From Austropuccinia psidii (taxonomy: Eukaryota; Basidiomycota; Pucciniomycetes; Pucciniales; Sphaerophragmiaceae): a DNA stretch of 64,000 nt. Below the pieces are notes generated by a model. The model saw nothing but the letters and a program-made list of their open reading frames with translations. It did not search any database and was not told the origin of the DNA. Below, piece after piece: positions 1-11,576 of this stretch; the first letter of the stretch is position 1, and each line of letters begins with the position of its first letter. The translations under genes were made by a program, and so were the position numbers. The stretch covers positions 58,113,437-58,177,436 of the forward strand of contig JALGQZ010000001.1 of assembly GCA_023105745.1 (NCBI GenBank), in the 5' to 3' direction.

Positions 1-3000
1 AGATAGTGATAGAGCTAGTCTTAGAAATATTGTACCCTCATCATCATTTACTCCAATGATAATGCCTATAGATAAGAGAATAAGTATTTTTTACTCCTTT
101 ATTTGGAAAGGAAAGAAAAATTTCCAACTTTCAATTGCTTTTTAATAAATTTTCCCAAAGAAGGCCATCACAGAAGCTCAAGAAATAGTCAAAATATTTT
201 TGAAGCCATAATATGAGTTTCTATTGTAATTCAGATACAAATCCTTTGGGCTTTGTTAAATTTAATTTATATATCCTTTTCCTTCATTAAGCTAAATTAC
301 AGAGTTATATCTCAAGATTTAAACTATTTTTGACAAGAATTTTCCAAAAAACTTATTTAAATTTTGTATTTCAAACTGTTTTTCAATTCAATCAATTATT
401 GTGTTAATCTGGAAAATTTTTTCAAAATTTGATTTAAAACTTAATATAAAGCATATTTATTTATTTATGCAGCCTTTATTAATTGTCTAGTTAGTTCATG
501 CAGATAAAAAAAAGTAATTTATAGTTATCAAAGGTCTCCATAATAATGGGAGACACAAGTATTTTAATTTATCAAGTAATTTTTCAAATGAAAAAAAGTG
601 GAAATCAAATTGAATTAATTTTTTCAATCCAAAAAAGTGTCTAAATGACAATTATTATAAATTTTAAATAAGGAATAAGTAGCCAAGAAGTAATTAATTT
701 TTTTCAATCAAATCCTCGATTAATAAATAATTATTTCAATTTTAGGCATTAATCATGTAAAGGGTTATTCATATAAATAAAGTAAATTATATTTTCTGAA
801 AGAAATAAAGCTTTACTTTTAAAATATATTTCATAGCTACAGATTATCTTTTATCCTTTTGTATTGGAGAAATTTTTCTAAGCTATCATTTGAGTAGAAA
901 AAAATAGCTTTGTGGCCATAATAGGGGAAATTATTTAGTAATGTGGATATTGAAGCTTTATATTTGTTTTTGTATTTTTTTATACAAAATTCATCTTTAG
1001 AGGGCCTAAATTAAGAAAAATATTTTTTTAAAAAAACACTTGAAATACTAAAGGTTTTATCATTTTAGAAAAGAATACTTGAAAATACAAATTGCTCAAG
1101 GCATGAAGTTCAGCTCAACTTTCAAAATGAAAGTTTAATAAGACACTAACTGGGAAGATATATAGCTTAGGAGGAGAAATCCTTTTTATACAGTAAATTG
1201 TTTAGCGTAAGAATTCACATCTTTTTTTGCGAAAAGAACTTTACCTATTCCTCCCCAGGTATTTAATATACTTAGTGTCAAAAAAGATTGGGTATTAAGA
1301 ATAATAGTGGTAATAATGATAATAAGAAGAATATGAATCAGAATGATAAGAATAGTAATAATAATAAGGATAAGTTAAATATAAGTACTCATTTTGTTTC
1401 AAACAACTTGACAATTTGAAGAGTTTTTTCAAAATTTTTATTATTAAAACTGAATTTAATCTGAAAACATCTGTTAGTTAATATTGTAATTGTGATAAAT
1501 TGTTACTGTTAATTTAAGTTTTTAAAAACATAAATTGCTTGTAATTTCAAATAATATATAAAACCATCTCATTTCTAATTTTCTATTTCAAAATAAGTTG
1601 GTTCTTTTTTTTTGTTTTAAATTTGAGAACTTCAAAGTAATTTTTTTGACTATTATACAGATCTACAGAGCTATCAACCCAAAGAAAAAAATCCAATTCA
1701 TTAACTATGATGGATAATTAATTTAATTTTTGGTCGAAATTAATGAATTATCTGATATCAATTGAAGTATTAACAATTTTTTTTGAGTTTTATTTTCCTT
1801 TTGATAAATTTTCTTGTGTTAAAAACAGCATTGTTTCAATTCAATAAGGGAGTATTCTTGAATTCAAACTAAAAAAATTCAATAAACTCAAAGAAAGAAG
1901 TCCCAACTTGTTATTGATAATTAAAACCATAGTCATGAGATTCTCAAAAAAATCATTATTAATAGAAATACCATGAAACTCTCTTATTATTAAATTAATA
2001 TTAAAAATTTAATTTAGGAGGATCATTAATTGATATAGCCATAAATTTCTGATAGAAGAAAATTTAATTTGAAACATCTTACCATTGATTCTTTGAAGGT
2101 TTATCAACCCTACTTTTGGATTTTTTTGAATAAGATTTGTTATAAAAAACCTTTTTTTCTATAAAATAGTTAGCACCTTGATAATTATTAGAAAATGTTT
2201 GAGAATATTTTGAAAATTATTATTAAATTGGTAATTTTAATTTTGACAGTTTAAATCTTCAGATAGGAAAATTAACAACTAAAAAGAAAATATCATGATA
2301 CTGTAAAATTGGAGAAAAAACCAGCATTGTATTGATCTATGAAGAGAAATAATTATTATTTGACTTATCACAGGAGAATAGCAAATAATCTTAGTAAGTT
2401 TAGTTGATATTTTGTGATTTTAATAACATCAAAGAATTAAGATTATAAAAGAGATGGAATGAACAATATAAAGGAAATATCAGAGGAAATAGTTTTTCTA
2501 AAAACCACCAGTAATTTTCCCACAAAAGTTTGTTTTTGTAATAATAATAATTTATCTTGTTCAGAATATCTCCAATTAATATTATAAAGAGGAAATAAAT
2601 TCAGATTATAATGAAATTAGAGCGTCTGGAGGTGTTATGTAGGAAAAACCATGTTGAAATACCTAAAAAGAGTCTATGAAATGATTTCATATGATCTCAA
2701 AGCGTTTTACTGACTTTAAACTAGTCGAAAAAATCATATAACTAATGAGAAGCAAATGAATCTCTTCTACTAATGTTAAGGAATTTAATCACTAATGAAA
2801 AATTGAAAAGAATTCAAAACTCAATTAAAATCGATATGAATAGAACATTAAAATACAAACCTCACAAATTCATTTTCAATAATTAAAATTAATTTTTTTT
2901 ATATATCAAGAGGAAATTTCCTGGGCTTCTCCACTTCAATGAGGTCAAATGAAAACTCTAAACGCTCATTTTTGAATATTGCATCACAGACATAAGTCAG

Positions 3001-3054
3001 AAAATGAATTCATGATGGTCCAGCTTCACAAGAAATCTTAAATCTCATGATAAT
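1..3054. other. AT-rich non-coding stretch
   Basis: No open frame of useful length and no protein similarity that I can recognise on either strand. The sequence is strongly AT-rich, with long A and T runs and a microsatellite-like AAT/GAT-rich patch at about 1290-1375. I see no LTR ends, tRNA or rRNA. It could be decayed repeat or plain intergenic DNA; I cannot tell which. Confidence 0.6.
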
Positions 3055-3348
3055 AAGGGGGGTCAGTCCTTGACTAATTTGACCAATTTTGCTTTCTGGA
3101 TCTTCATCCCAAGAGCCCCGTGAGAAAGTGGAAAATCAGACAGCAAAAGGGTGAATCATTCAAGCCCCCCAAAATCTTGGAGAAAGCGGTTGAATTGAAA
3201 TTTGTGTTACCCCCAGTCCATCTGGGGGAGGTGGAAGTGGCCTGTATTATTGTGGGAGAGATGAAAATACAGAATGACTGATTTTAAAATTGGTCACTTG
3301 GATTTTATAATATCCCACGGCCAAATGAGGCAAGGACTGACCCCCCTT
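3055..3348. mobile_element. MITE-like element with perfect 18-bp terminal inverted repeats
   Basis: The left end 3055-3072 reads AAGGGGGGTCAGTCCTTG and the right end 3331-3348 is its exact reverse complement. A second inverted pair of 11 bp (TGACCAATTTT at 3080-3090, complement at 3286-3296) lies inside, so the terminal region is a longer interrupted inverted repeat. The 294-bp interior has no coding frame. The flanks (GATAAT on the left, GATATA on the right) are similar but give no clean target duplication, so the superfamily is unassigned. The interior is more GC-rich than the surrounding DNA. A non-autonomous DNA transposon is the simplest reading; a transcribed hairpin or a retroelement-derived fragment is possible. 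Confidence 0.65.
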
Positions 3349-3964
3349 GATATAGATTTTTGGAAGTATTTTATTTGTGTGTTAAATTGAAGGGAATATT
3401 AAGTGAACTCCATGTTAAAAATAAAGATCTTGACTAAGTCAGATCCAGCATTTCTCCCCTAGTGGCAAAACTTTAAAATCAATCAAGAAGATCGCCAAGA
3501 AACACCAAAGCACAAATCTCTGCGCATAACCAACACCGTAAAAACACCTCCTCAGCTGATCTGTTCTTTAATATTTAATCCTTTTATTTTACTTTTTTAC
3601 CACCAAGTCTCATCCTCTCATCTCAACTCTCCTTTTTTTTCTTCTTTCACTATCAAATTCACTCTCCTTCTTTTCTTTTTTCTCGGTGTAGTGACTCAAT
3701 TTTGTTTGAATTACACCTTCGATTTACATTCTTACTTTTATCTCACTTTAGCCATTGCTGATCTCGAAAGGAGCACTCTTTTTACATGTCCAATGTTTAT
3801 TTTGAACCTCTTTCTGTCCACCGTTTAGACACTTATTCTCTCTTAGTTCAGTAATAGCTCATCCTTTTAGGCAAAATGTATTGTTTAGTTTATCATCCTA
3901 AAAGATCTACAGTCTTGATTCCCAATCCCTCGCAGACTATGGTGGACACCAAGGATAAAAGCTA
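3349..3964 (+). other. Leader / possible 5' LTR of the copia element
   Basis: This stretch has no coding frame but precedes the copia gag start. It contains a pyrimidine-rich tract (about 3590-3690) typical of a transcribed leader. A tentative LTR would start near 3380 (TGTTAAATTG) and end near 3934 (CCCTCGCA). Only one copy lies in the window, so the borders cannot be confirmed. Confidence 0.3.
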
Positions 3965-4440
3965 ATGAAAATGACCAACAAAAAATCAGAAAAAGAAACA
4001 TCCTCAATACCTATACTCAATTCTACAAACTATAGCAAGTGGAATCTGTGGATGATGTTTCATTTTTGGTCAAGGGATCTCTTAGAAATATGAAAAACAC
4101 CTCTTGAAGAAGGCTCTAAAGGTCCTTCATTAAAAAAATGAACCAAAGCCAGTCATGAAGCAATTAACATCATTTCCTCAAGAATAAGTCATATAGTCTT
4201 CCTGGAAGTCATCAAAAACAAAACTAAAGACAATGTTCACCTGCTCTGGACCAATATCAATGATCAATATGCTTTAAAGAGAGTGATTAAACAAGGTTGT
4301 TTCTGGATGGATTGGACCAATTATCACGGAGAACTCCAATAGTACATCAATTGCTGTAAACAATGAAGCTTGAATTGTAGTCAGTCAACATCCAAATAAA
4401 AGCCAAACTTCTATCTTTCCCCATTCTTGGGAAACTAGTA
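3965..4440 (+). pseudogene. Copia gag remnant (5' part)
   Basis: An ATG at 3965 opens a frame that reaches the copia Gag signature LNSTNYSKWNLWM (about 4019-4060), matching the family's LxGxNYxxWK motif, and stops soon after at a TGA. Further gag-like words continue in shifted frames, for example a GCFWMDWTNYHGEL stretch around 4290-4330. The gene is therefore broken by stops and frameshifts. Gag would form the virus-like particle of a Ty1/copia element. Protease, integrase and RT of the same element follow in order downstream, which supports the assignment. Confidence 0.6.
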
Positions 4441-4679
4441 AAAGCTCCAAAACTTCAACACTAAATCAAAGTACTTACTATTAACAATGAGGTAATAGAG
4501 AAAAACCAATCTGATTTGAACCAATCTTCAGGATTTCATTAACAACTCAATAATACAACCTACCAGAAAAGAAACAGATCCCTAAATTCTCTCTAAATAA
4601 GCTCAGGATGAAAATTAAAAAATAATTTACTACTGTACCAATGGCAAGCCTAATCCCAACTGCACCAGAAATACCAAAG

Positions 4680-6030
4680 ACCAATGCTATGCAGAGAATC
4701 TCAATCTTAGACCTCTTTGGAGAAAAAACAAAAAAAGACTTCCACAAAGAAATCCTCAATCAGCACATATTTACTCTTCTCAAGCTCTCCTCACTGCAAC
4801 ATTGAAACTAAAAGCCAACCATCAACTGATCTTATATTGTGGAGCAACTCATCACATGTTCAACAATTGGGAATATGTCTCCACTTCAGGCACAATATCT
4901 CTCCTAGAAGTTTCAACCGGTGACTCCTCCAGCTCACTCTCAACTCAGAGCATTGGAAGAATCATCATTCTTTGCAATGGAACAGCCCTAACTCTCAAAG
5001 ACTGTCTCTTTGTTCCTAAGCTCATTTGAAATTTGGTAAGCTTATTACAACTCCTCAAGGATAAACTTACTATTACTCAAGGAAAAGATGATTTCAGTCT
5101 CAAATCAACAACGATACCTCAGCTGAAAGGAAGAGTTAAAAACAAGCTTATGATCTTGAATTTTACTGTACCAAAGACCTTCATCACCCAGGAAATCAAA
5201 AACCTTTGGCACAACTGGCTGGGCCATTCTGGACCATCATCTCTCAAAGCCATGGGACTTCCAGACAAACCTAGCCAGTGCACAACCTGTGACATCAATA
5301 AAGCACACTCCCTACCTTTCAATCATCAGCTTGAAACTGTAAGTCTTCCCTTGGACTGTCTTCATGTTGATTTAGTTGGACCAATCTCCCCCATGCCTGT
5401 CTCTGGCTTTTGATACTTCTTCACCATAGTAGACCAAGCTACTTCCTTTAAGACTATTAAATTCCCCAAGAAAATCTGATGCCTTCAATCAGTTTGCTAT
5501 AGCTAAAAATGCCATGGAAAACCTCCATGATTGATCCTTAAAAAAGCTAGTATCAGATCAAGCGGGAGAATCCATGAAAAAGAAATTCTATCAACTTGCC
5601 TAATCTCAGGGGTTCATTCACATATTTTCACCTGCTGAGACCCCTCAGAAAAATGGGTTTGCAGAAATAAACATACACACCATTCTGGAAAAGGCCCCCT
5701 GTTTTCTCAACTTGTCAAACCTTCCCAGCCATTACTAGGCCAAGGCAATAAACACCTCACCCTTCTTGTGTAATATTATCCCAACGCCCTCAAGGCACAA
5801 TTTTAGCCCACACCTCCTCTGAAGAGGCTCTCCAACACGAATAAAGGAACTTAAAACATTAGTATGTCCAGATGTTATAATTTTTGCTAAACATCGCAGG
5901 GAATGGAAGCTCACTCCTGCAGAAGAATAAGGAATTTTCCTTGGGTACAAAAATGACAATACAGATTATTGTATCCTGCAGGCAAGGGATAGAAAAGTCC
6001 TTGTGTCAAAACATGTGAGTTTTCATGAAC
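4680..6030 (+). pseudogene. Copia protease, GAG-pre-integrase and integrase remnant
   Basis: Three pieces lie in copia order. The protease piece (about 4802-5029) contains LYCGATHHM, where the family has Asp in place of Tyr (codon TAT at 4835-4837), so the catalytic Asp is lost. The GAG-pre-integrase zinc-binding piece (5033-5380) shows LWHNWLGH followed by CTTCDINKAH, an HHCC arrangement. The integrase core begins near 5345 (LDCLHVDLVGP) and continues past an in-frame stop at 5411-5413 through further stops and a shift (VSDQAGESMKKKF, TPQKNGFAE) to about 6030. The multiple stops make it non-functional. Confidence 0.7.
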
Positions 6031-6790
6031 TCATTTTTCCTTCTCTCGGAAACTCTTTGCGACTGATGCAACCTCTTCTCATTACATTGGTTGTTCCAAA
6101 GGAGCCTGTAACTGTAGATGAACTTGGAACAGGTGGTTTGGTCATTGGAGATGAAATCCACACCAACCAATCAGTAGGATCTCTGCACTCTCAGAACAAA
6201 TAAGCTGATGTGGTAGAAGAAGTCCACCAGCTTGGGGATGAGGAAGAGAGTTCTCAAGAACACCAAACAAGCATTCAAACAAGATGTCTCAAGATAATTG
6301 GGCCAAGACATACCACCTTGATCTCATGTTATCTAGAAGTCTCCAACATCCTTCCATATACAAGGCAACCCAAGGTGTTCATCTCATCATCTGACAACAC
6401 ACCTTGCACTTACAAATGTGCCATTAACTTTGCCAATAAGGAGGAATGGATAAACTCCATCTCCAAAGAACTTGAGTCAATGAAAAAGCTAAGAGTATGT
6501 GATGTCATAGACCTTGATCCAAGTTTCAAGCTTGTTGGAACTACCTGGATTTTTGAAAGCTAAAGAGATCAACATGGGAACATCACTGAGCACAAAGCCC
6601 AATTATGTGCCCAAGGATTCACTCTGTCTGCCAGAGTGGATTTTGGTCAAACATAATCTCCCACAAGATGTCTAAGCTTGGTCCACACACTAATGGCCTT
6701 TTCCTCTTCCAAGCCCTTTGAATTTCATAAAGTAGGCATCAAGTGTGCCTTTTTCAATACTCCTTTGGCCAAAAACAGTGTACCTGGCCA
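6031..6790 (+). pseudogene. Copia reverse transcriptase, N-terminal half
   Basis: The frame at 6210-6563 carries the integrase-RT linker and the start of the copia RT (NKEEWINSISKELESM, then LVGTTWIFES), which is the usual RVT_2 opening. After a TAA at 6561 the same frame goes on with copia words (EHKAQLCAQGFT, then FEFHKVGIKCAFFNTPL) up to 6790. There the sequence is interrupted by the LTR TGTCAG of element A1. The matching downstream half resumes at 27331. The pre-insertion site appears to have read CTGGCCAAATACC, encoding the YLA-IPQGLN stretch of copia RT. Confidence 0.7.
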
Positions 6791-8210
6791 TGTCAGCCTG
6801 TGACTCAAAACCAGAGCACAAGAGTGACAGCCAAATACCATAAACCAATAGTAGAGCCAAAACACCACCAAAACATGGAGCTGAGCCAAACCAGCTCAAA
6901 ATGTATCAAAAAAAGAGGAAACTAACCTCTTTTCAAATATACAAGTCCCATAATCATAGGAGAAAGAATAACAAAGTTATTCCTGCTCAAAGTTGTTGCT
7001 GAGCATAAACACTAATTTTAACCTCTAATCTGAAGTCAAGAGGAAGAGGCTTAACCCCATCAAATGGGTATTCATAATAAGGCTCTAAATCAGGGCTATC
7101 CAATGGTACTAGCCAAATTGAGCTAGCATCAGAATTACTGAAGTTATGACAAAAATAAGGTCAAATAAGGGGGAATAAAAAATTAACCTCTCATCTAACT
7201 TCCACAATTTTAGTGTAAGGTCTTTTTTGAAATTGAAATATTAGAGCTACCTTATGGCTCCATCCATTTCCCCATCTCTCATCTAGAACAAAAGCTATGG
7301 GGAAAACAAGCCCCATACAGATTTTAAACAAATCACACATATGTTCAAAAACTCTTTACATGGCATAACTTTGCCATATTTAATAATAGACATATCAAAT
7401 GAGGGAGAATTGTCTAGAGCACATCCAGGACTTCAAAATGGACCAACCTTGAGCTTGATATCCCAAACGCTGACAAAGGTATGGAGGTTTTAAGGTCAAA
7501 ATCCCCCAGTTAGACCAATACAGCCTTACTGTGGGATATCCTCCCATAGTTATAATTATGAGGTGTCAAAAGACAAAGAAGCCTGTTTATACTTCAAAAA
7601 AGCATAGTTTGGTAAATACTGGGGTCCTGTACAGGTTCTTTACAGCATTCTATTCTTCATACATGTCAGAAGAGGGCTATGTGGTCCCCAGATGAAAACC
7701 TTTACCCTGTATTGGTGAAAAATGCCCGGATATGGTTTCAAAAGCCATATCTAAGCCCAATACCAGCTATACAGGCCTTGTCAAAGCCACAAGCCAGTCC
7801 TTGGAAGTGAAAAATCTTAACTTCCTCTATGTGGAAAGGTCTAGAAGCCATTTTCATCCAATTTTAGGATAAAAAGGGACCTTGTCTCCACCAGAAAAGG
7901 TTTCCTCATCCTTCTCTTGAGCTCCTATGTATTAAACTGTCAAAAACAGTTATGCTATTAGAAAATAATCAGGTATAATTCCAATTTTAAGTATTTTGGT
8001 CTTTATTATAGTAATCCAGTTGGTAAAGCTTCATCCAGGGCTTTCAACAGCATTCACCACCATTATTTCTCAATAGTAAATCCCTGAATATCTATTATTA
8101 ACACTTATTATCATCAATTAAACCTTTTTATAATAAACTTTACCATGTAACAGTCATAGTTTAGGCTGTACATACATCTATTATCACCTCTTCATAGACT
8201 CAGTCTGACA
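6791..8210 (+). repeat. 5' LTR of A1 (family A, 1420 bp)
   Basis: The repeat starts TGTCAGCCTGTGAC and ends ACTCAGTCTGACA, with TGTCAG/CTGACA inverted tips. Full-length reversed copies lie at 22019-23424 and 42815-44228, and a truncated forward copy at 26355-27330. Roughly 10% divergence from the 3' fragment (eye estimate) makes A1 older than B and C3. Confidence 0.85.
7869..7878 (+). promoter_or_regulatory. TATA-like box in the A1 LTR
   Basis: GATAAAAAGG is kept in the same place in the other family-A LTRs (for example reversed near 22345). It is followed by a CT-rich stretch, as expected near a U3/R promoter. The transcription start is not known. Confidence 0.35.
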
Positions 8211-8228
8211 TTTTGGGGGCCTGGCCAT

Positions 8229-8263
<35 letters not shown>
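8211..8263 (+). promoter_or_regulatory. Putative primer-binding region and T34 tract
   Basis: Directly after the LTR, TTTTGGGGGCCTGGCCATG is nearly the same as the sequence after the family-C LTRs (29771, 49491, 61027), so it is probably the minus-strand primer site. No obvious tRNA 3' end matches it. A run of 34 T follows at 8230-8263; its exact length should be treated cautiously. Confidence 0.5.
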
Positions 8264-8264
<1 letters not shown>

Positions 8265-8857
8265 GACCTTTTTTATGCGAAAAGTCAGTATTTTCTTTTA
8301 TTTTCTTAATTCTGACACTATTGTTTCATTTTCAGGAGTAAATTTTCTTAAAGAAAATATAATACATATCTTATACTTGTTTTTTGAGTGGTATATGACC
8401 ATAGACCACTGTGTTTTTCGATTTTAATTGCCTTGTTGCGTGGTTTATTATAATTTAATCACTACAAAACCTTTATTTTTGGTGGTTTTTACATATTAAA
8501 ACAATCTAAAGCCATCAAAAATGTTCTTTTTTGATTAACAAGGACACCTCTCTTACTTTAAGCCAATGGTATTGGAGGCATGGTTGGGCATATTGACAAT
8601 TTCAATTGCCCTTTGAATGACCACTTTTAGATTACACTTGTTAATTTGAAGTTAATCTGCAAGATACCAGCATACAAACAGTGTACCAGAAATCCACAGC
8701 CTGTATTCTTTGATGTGTAATTGATAAATCCAATTACACTGTCATAATAAAAAGGTATAATATGAAAATATATTTCCCAGAGGCCATTCTTAGATGTGCA
8801 AACAGCATTTTAAGAATTATCAACTGACAATAAGCCCTCTTTTTCCTGTTTGATTCA
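8264..8857 (+). other. A1 leader before gag
   Basis: No convincing coding frame is present. The end (about 8838-8857, a pyrimidine tract followed by GATTCA and then GTG) resembles a fungal 3' splice site immediately before the gag-region frame, so the leader may contain an intron. Confidence 0.35.
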
Positions 8858-9205
8858 GTGGAAGAAAATTTCATACCACTTGAAATGCATTCACAGGCCA
8901 ACATACCAGTGACACCCTCAGAACCAGAGGGAAGCAAGGACAAAGGAAAGAGGCATAGTGAAGGCCTCATTACAGCAAAGAATTGGACACCAATTGCCAC
9001 CCAGAGAAGTAGAAAACCACAAAACTCTGCCTCAATACAAGGTAAACAAACCTTAATCTCTTGTACAGGGAAGATTACAATAATAAACCCAGCTGTAAGC
9101 TCTAAAGGCAAATTGTCCAAAGCAGTAGACAATAAATTTGTACAAGGCACAGTCAAAAGTAAATACCCTAAGAACATTAAGCTTTCAACTTCTTCCAAAC
9201 ACTGA
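8858..9205 (+). pseudogene. N-terminal part of the family-A overlapping gag-region protein
   Basis: This frame of 115 codons begins at a GTG directly after a splice-like AG, so no ATG decides its start. The product is polar and Ser/Thr/Pro-rich with basic patches (EPEGSKDKGKRHSEG), which suggests a disordered N-terminus of a particle protein. It probably once ran into the 236-codon frame starting at 9223; the two are now in different frames. A GTAAAT at 9159-9164 could be a donor, but no good acceptor follows, so a frameshift mutation is more likely. I do not recognise a domain. It lies directly upstream of the dual-coded region of A1. Confidence 0.45.
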
Positions 9206-9222
9206 TATGTCACCTGTACACC

Positions 9223-9933
9223 TTGGAAACCTTGGCATACCAAGGAACCAGCCAGAGGACAGAGAAGGCTTGTCCAGAACCAGAATACCTGGAGGAGCAC
9301 ACCTTGGACACAGTGGTGGATGGCAAGACCTTTAGGGAAGTCATACCCACTTGGCCATTCAATTTGAAATTCAACAGAAACCTCAAACCAGAGGACTGGA
9401 AGAATATGGATCAAGTTCTTCAGATCCACCAACTCCTCAAAGACCTTTTTCAATGGAGCATGGACAACAAGAGGTTCAACCTAGCATCCCACTGGACAGA
9501 ACTTGGAGCAAGTTTCCAGAAGATTTGTCTCAAAGAGATAGACTTCAGAGACCTTATGGTAATCACCCAAGGTTGGAATCCTACCAGGAAATTCAGACTC
9601 CTGGAGGTGAGGGCAAACAGGATAAGGGAGAATCAAGCCACTATTCAAGCTATAGAAGAACAGCTGACCCAGACAGGGCATACTAAGATTGCTTCAGGCT
9701 CGCGAGGAGCAGGCCAAATAAGCTCTCCATTGGCTTCACACCATTCAGAAACCAACAGATCAGTGGCCAAGAGTCACCATTCTTCACAATCCCAGGAAGT
9801 TTCCAGGAGAAGACAAGGATACAAGGGCAAAAACAAGACCTCTTTCAATAAAAGGCAGAGAGAGTCAGACCCAATGATTCAGAAGCTGTTGGACTTGGTG
9901 AAAGAAGTACACAAGAGCCAGAAATACTTGTAA
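9223..9933 (+). CDS. Overlapping ORF of the family-A gag region (236 codons)
   Basis: The frame is uninterrupted although the neighbouring gag-pol frame of A1 is full of stops. Residues about 50-140 are predicted helical with Trp/Leu/Phe positions: LFQWSMDNKRF, then SHWTELGASF, then ITQGWNP and IRENQ. The C-terminus (about 145-230) is Ser/His/Lys-rich and basic. The same W...SF/Y...GW(N/S)P...NQ spacing occurs in the overlapping ORFs of family C (50412-50987 and 61912-62496), so I read it as a real protein, possibly a capsid or matrix-like Gag. It sits +1 relative to the main gag-pol frame and ends at a TAA at 9931. The listed start is a TTG; the true start lies upstream. The function is not known. 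Confidence 0.55.
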   Translation: METLAYQGTSQRTEKACPEPEYLEEHTLDTVVDGKTFREVIPTWPFNLKFNRNLKPEDWKNMDQVLQIHQLLKDLFQWSMDNKRFNLASHWTELGASFQKICLKEIDFRDLMVITQGWNPTRKFRLLEVRANRIRENQATIQAIEEQLTQTGHTKIASGSRGAGQISSPLASHHSETNRSVAKSHHSSQSQEVSRRRQGYKGKNKTSFNKRQRESDPMIQKLLDLVKEVHKSQKYL

Positions 9934-11576
9934 ATACTTCTAGAATCAATAGCCCCACTAATAGAAATATTACCCCCACTAAGAGGGAAAATAATGATGT
10001 TACACCTGAGAGTAACTTAAACAGTAATTCACTGTTGTCAAAAATTCCCCAATTGGAAGAGGAAAATCAAAAGCAGTTTGAAGAGCGCCAATAAAGCCAT
10101 TAGAGGATGAAAACATTAACAGCCTCCATGGAAAGAATTGTTAAAACCCTGCAAGAAGGCCATTCTCAATTGAGCAAAGCTTCTGAAGAAATCAATAAAA
10201 GACTGAATCAAGTCTTCGAAGAACAGAACCACCAAAAAAGGGACAGGGATTGTCTGGATCAGGACTTAAACAAATTTTTTCATGTCTACCAAAACATGAA
10301 GCCTCAACCACAAGGCCATGTTTTGGATAATTCATATCACCAAGAAGACATCAAACCAGATGCCTTTTTTGGAGAATAAGACTAAGTCCCCATCTCAATA
10401 CCAAGATGGAGATAACTTGTCTTATTCTGAGAAGAAATCATTAGAACAGCTTCCAGAGGCCTCAAGCTGGCCCAAATTTGCTGGCACAGGAAAATATGAT
10501 CATATGTAGCTCACTAATGATATTGATGCACTCTTTACATTTATGTACTAAGAATACCAGACTACTGGGTTACTTTTAGATTGAATATAGCATTCAAAGG
10601 ACATGCTAGTATTTGGTACACAGAGATGAAAGAGATCTATGGCAGAAGAAGCTGGCCATTGTGGAGGAGTCAAATGATCCAAAGGTACAGCAATGGTACT
10701 TGGATATGGAAGAAGACCATGTCATTTGAAAATGACAAGTAATTCGTGGACAAAACTCCATATGAGTGGTGTCTCAGACAGTCTAAAAGACTTAAAGCCA
10801 TGGATCCTCAAATGAATATTCAGATGAGGAATCACAAATGTCTGACACAAATGCCAGGAGAGCTAGAGCATGCAGTAGAATGCAGATGCAACCGAAGTTG
10901 AAATCTAGATGACATTGCAAAAACCTTACAAGATGTGAGGAAAAAAACAAATATAGGGAAATACTCCCCATATAAAAGAAGTGGTTTCAGAGAGAAACAA
11001 CTTTTCAGGGTTGAGTTTAAAGAGAAACCCAAAGGAAGAGTGGAAGAAGTGACTAAGAAGAAGAATTCTTGTCACAATTGTGGCTAAAAAGACCATTATT
11101 CCAATAGCTGTCCAAAGGAAAAGAAGAAAGTCTATGCCATTGAGAAAGTCCCAGAGGAGGAACCCCCCACAGAGGATTCTGAATCAGACTCTATGGGGAT
11201 GCCATCAGAGAACAATATGATGAAGGACAAGACCCAAGAGAGGAATTTCTAGTGGATTACCAAGAGGAAACACCACTAGAAATTCAATACATACAGTTAG
11301 AAGCAGGCATGCCACAAGAAACTGCAAACAAAAACCTGTACAAACACACACACAAGATGCACAAACATTCCTAGTTACACCAACTAAAAGAATGGCATAC
11401 ATACATGGGACAGCCACAAATATTAATGTTTGCATAGACAATGCTCAACACCCATTGATCATTGAAAGTGGAGTACACTTCTAAATAGTGGCCAGAAAGT
11501 CTCTGGATCATCACTTCCCAAATTTGGAAAAAAAAACTCTTTCCAACAAAGGCAAAGAACTTCAAAAGTGCATCAG
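9351..11576 (+). pseudogene. A1 main-frame gag and start of protease (broken)
   Basis: The main frame (frame of 9351) carries Gag followed by protease. It is cut by stops at 9333-9335, 9684-9686, around 9850 and around 10092. Recognisable pieces are a coiled-coil-like segment (10107-10376), a capsid-type segment (SSWPKFAGTGKYDHM, about 10460-10510, then RRSWPLW-type sequence), a zinc knuckle CHNCG..DHYSNSC near 11070-11120 with an in-frame TAA, and the protease start near 11455. There the expected DSGAH motif reads ESGVH and is followed by a stop. Element B interrupts the protease at 11576. The order matches family A elsewhere in the window. Confidence 0.7.
11572..11576. repeat. Target-site duplication ATCAG (left of B)
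   Basis: ATCAG lies directly before the LTR tip TGTCACAGG at 11577. The same five bases follow the other end at 21883-21887, and the A1 protease frame reads on cleanly across the joined site. Confidence 0.9.

Noticed and set aside
8230..8263. T34 run as a terminator or a non-LTR poly(A) tail
   Set aside because: It lies inside the leader of an LTR element right after the primer site. No LINE or SINE body is attached. Its length may be inflated by sequencing slippage.
8734..9453. 239-codon minus-strand open frame opposite the A1 gag region
   Set aside because: It is antisense to a region coded in two plus-strand frames, Leu/Val/Cys-rich with no domain, and no equivalent is kept in C3 or C4. 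It is probably a by-product of codon bias on the plus strand.
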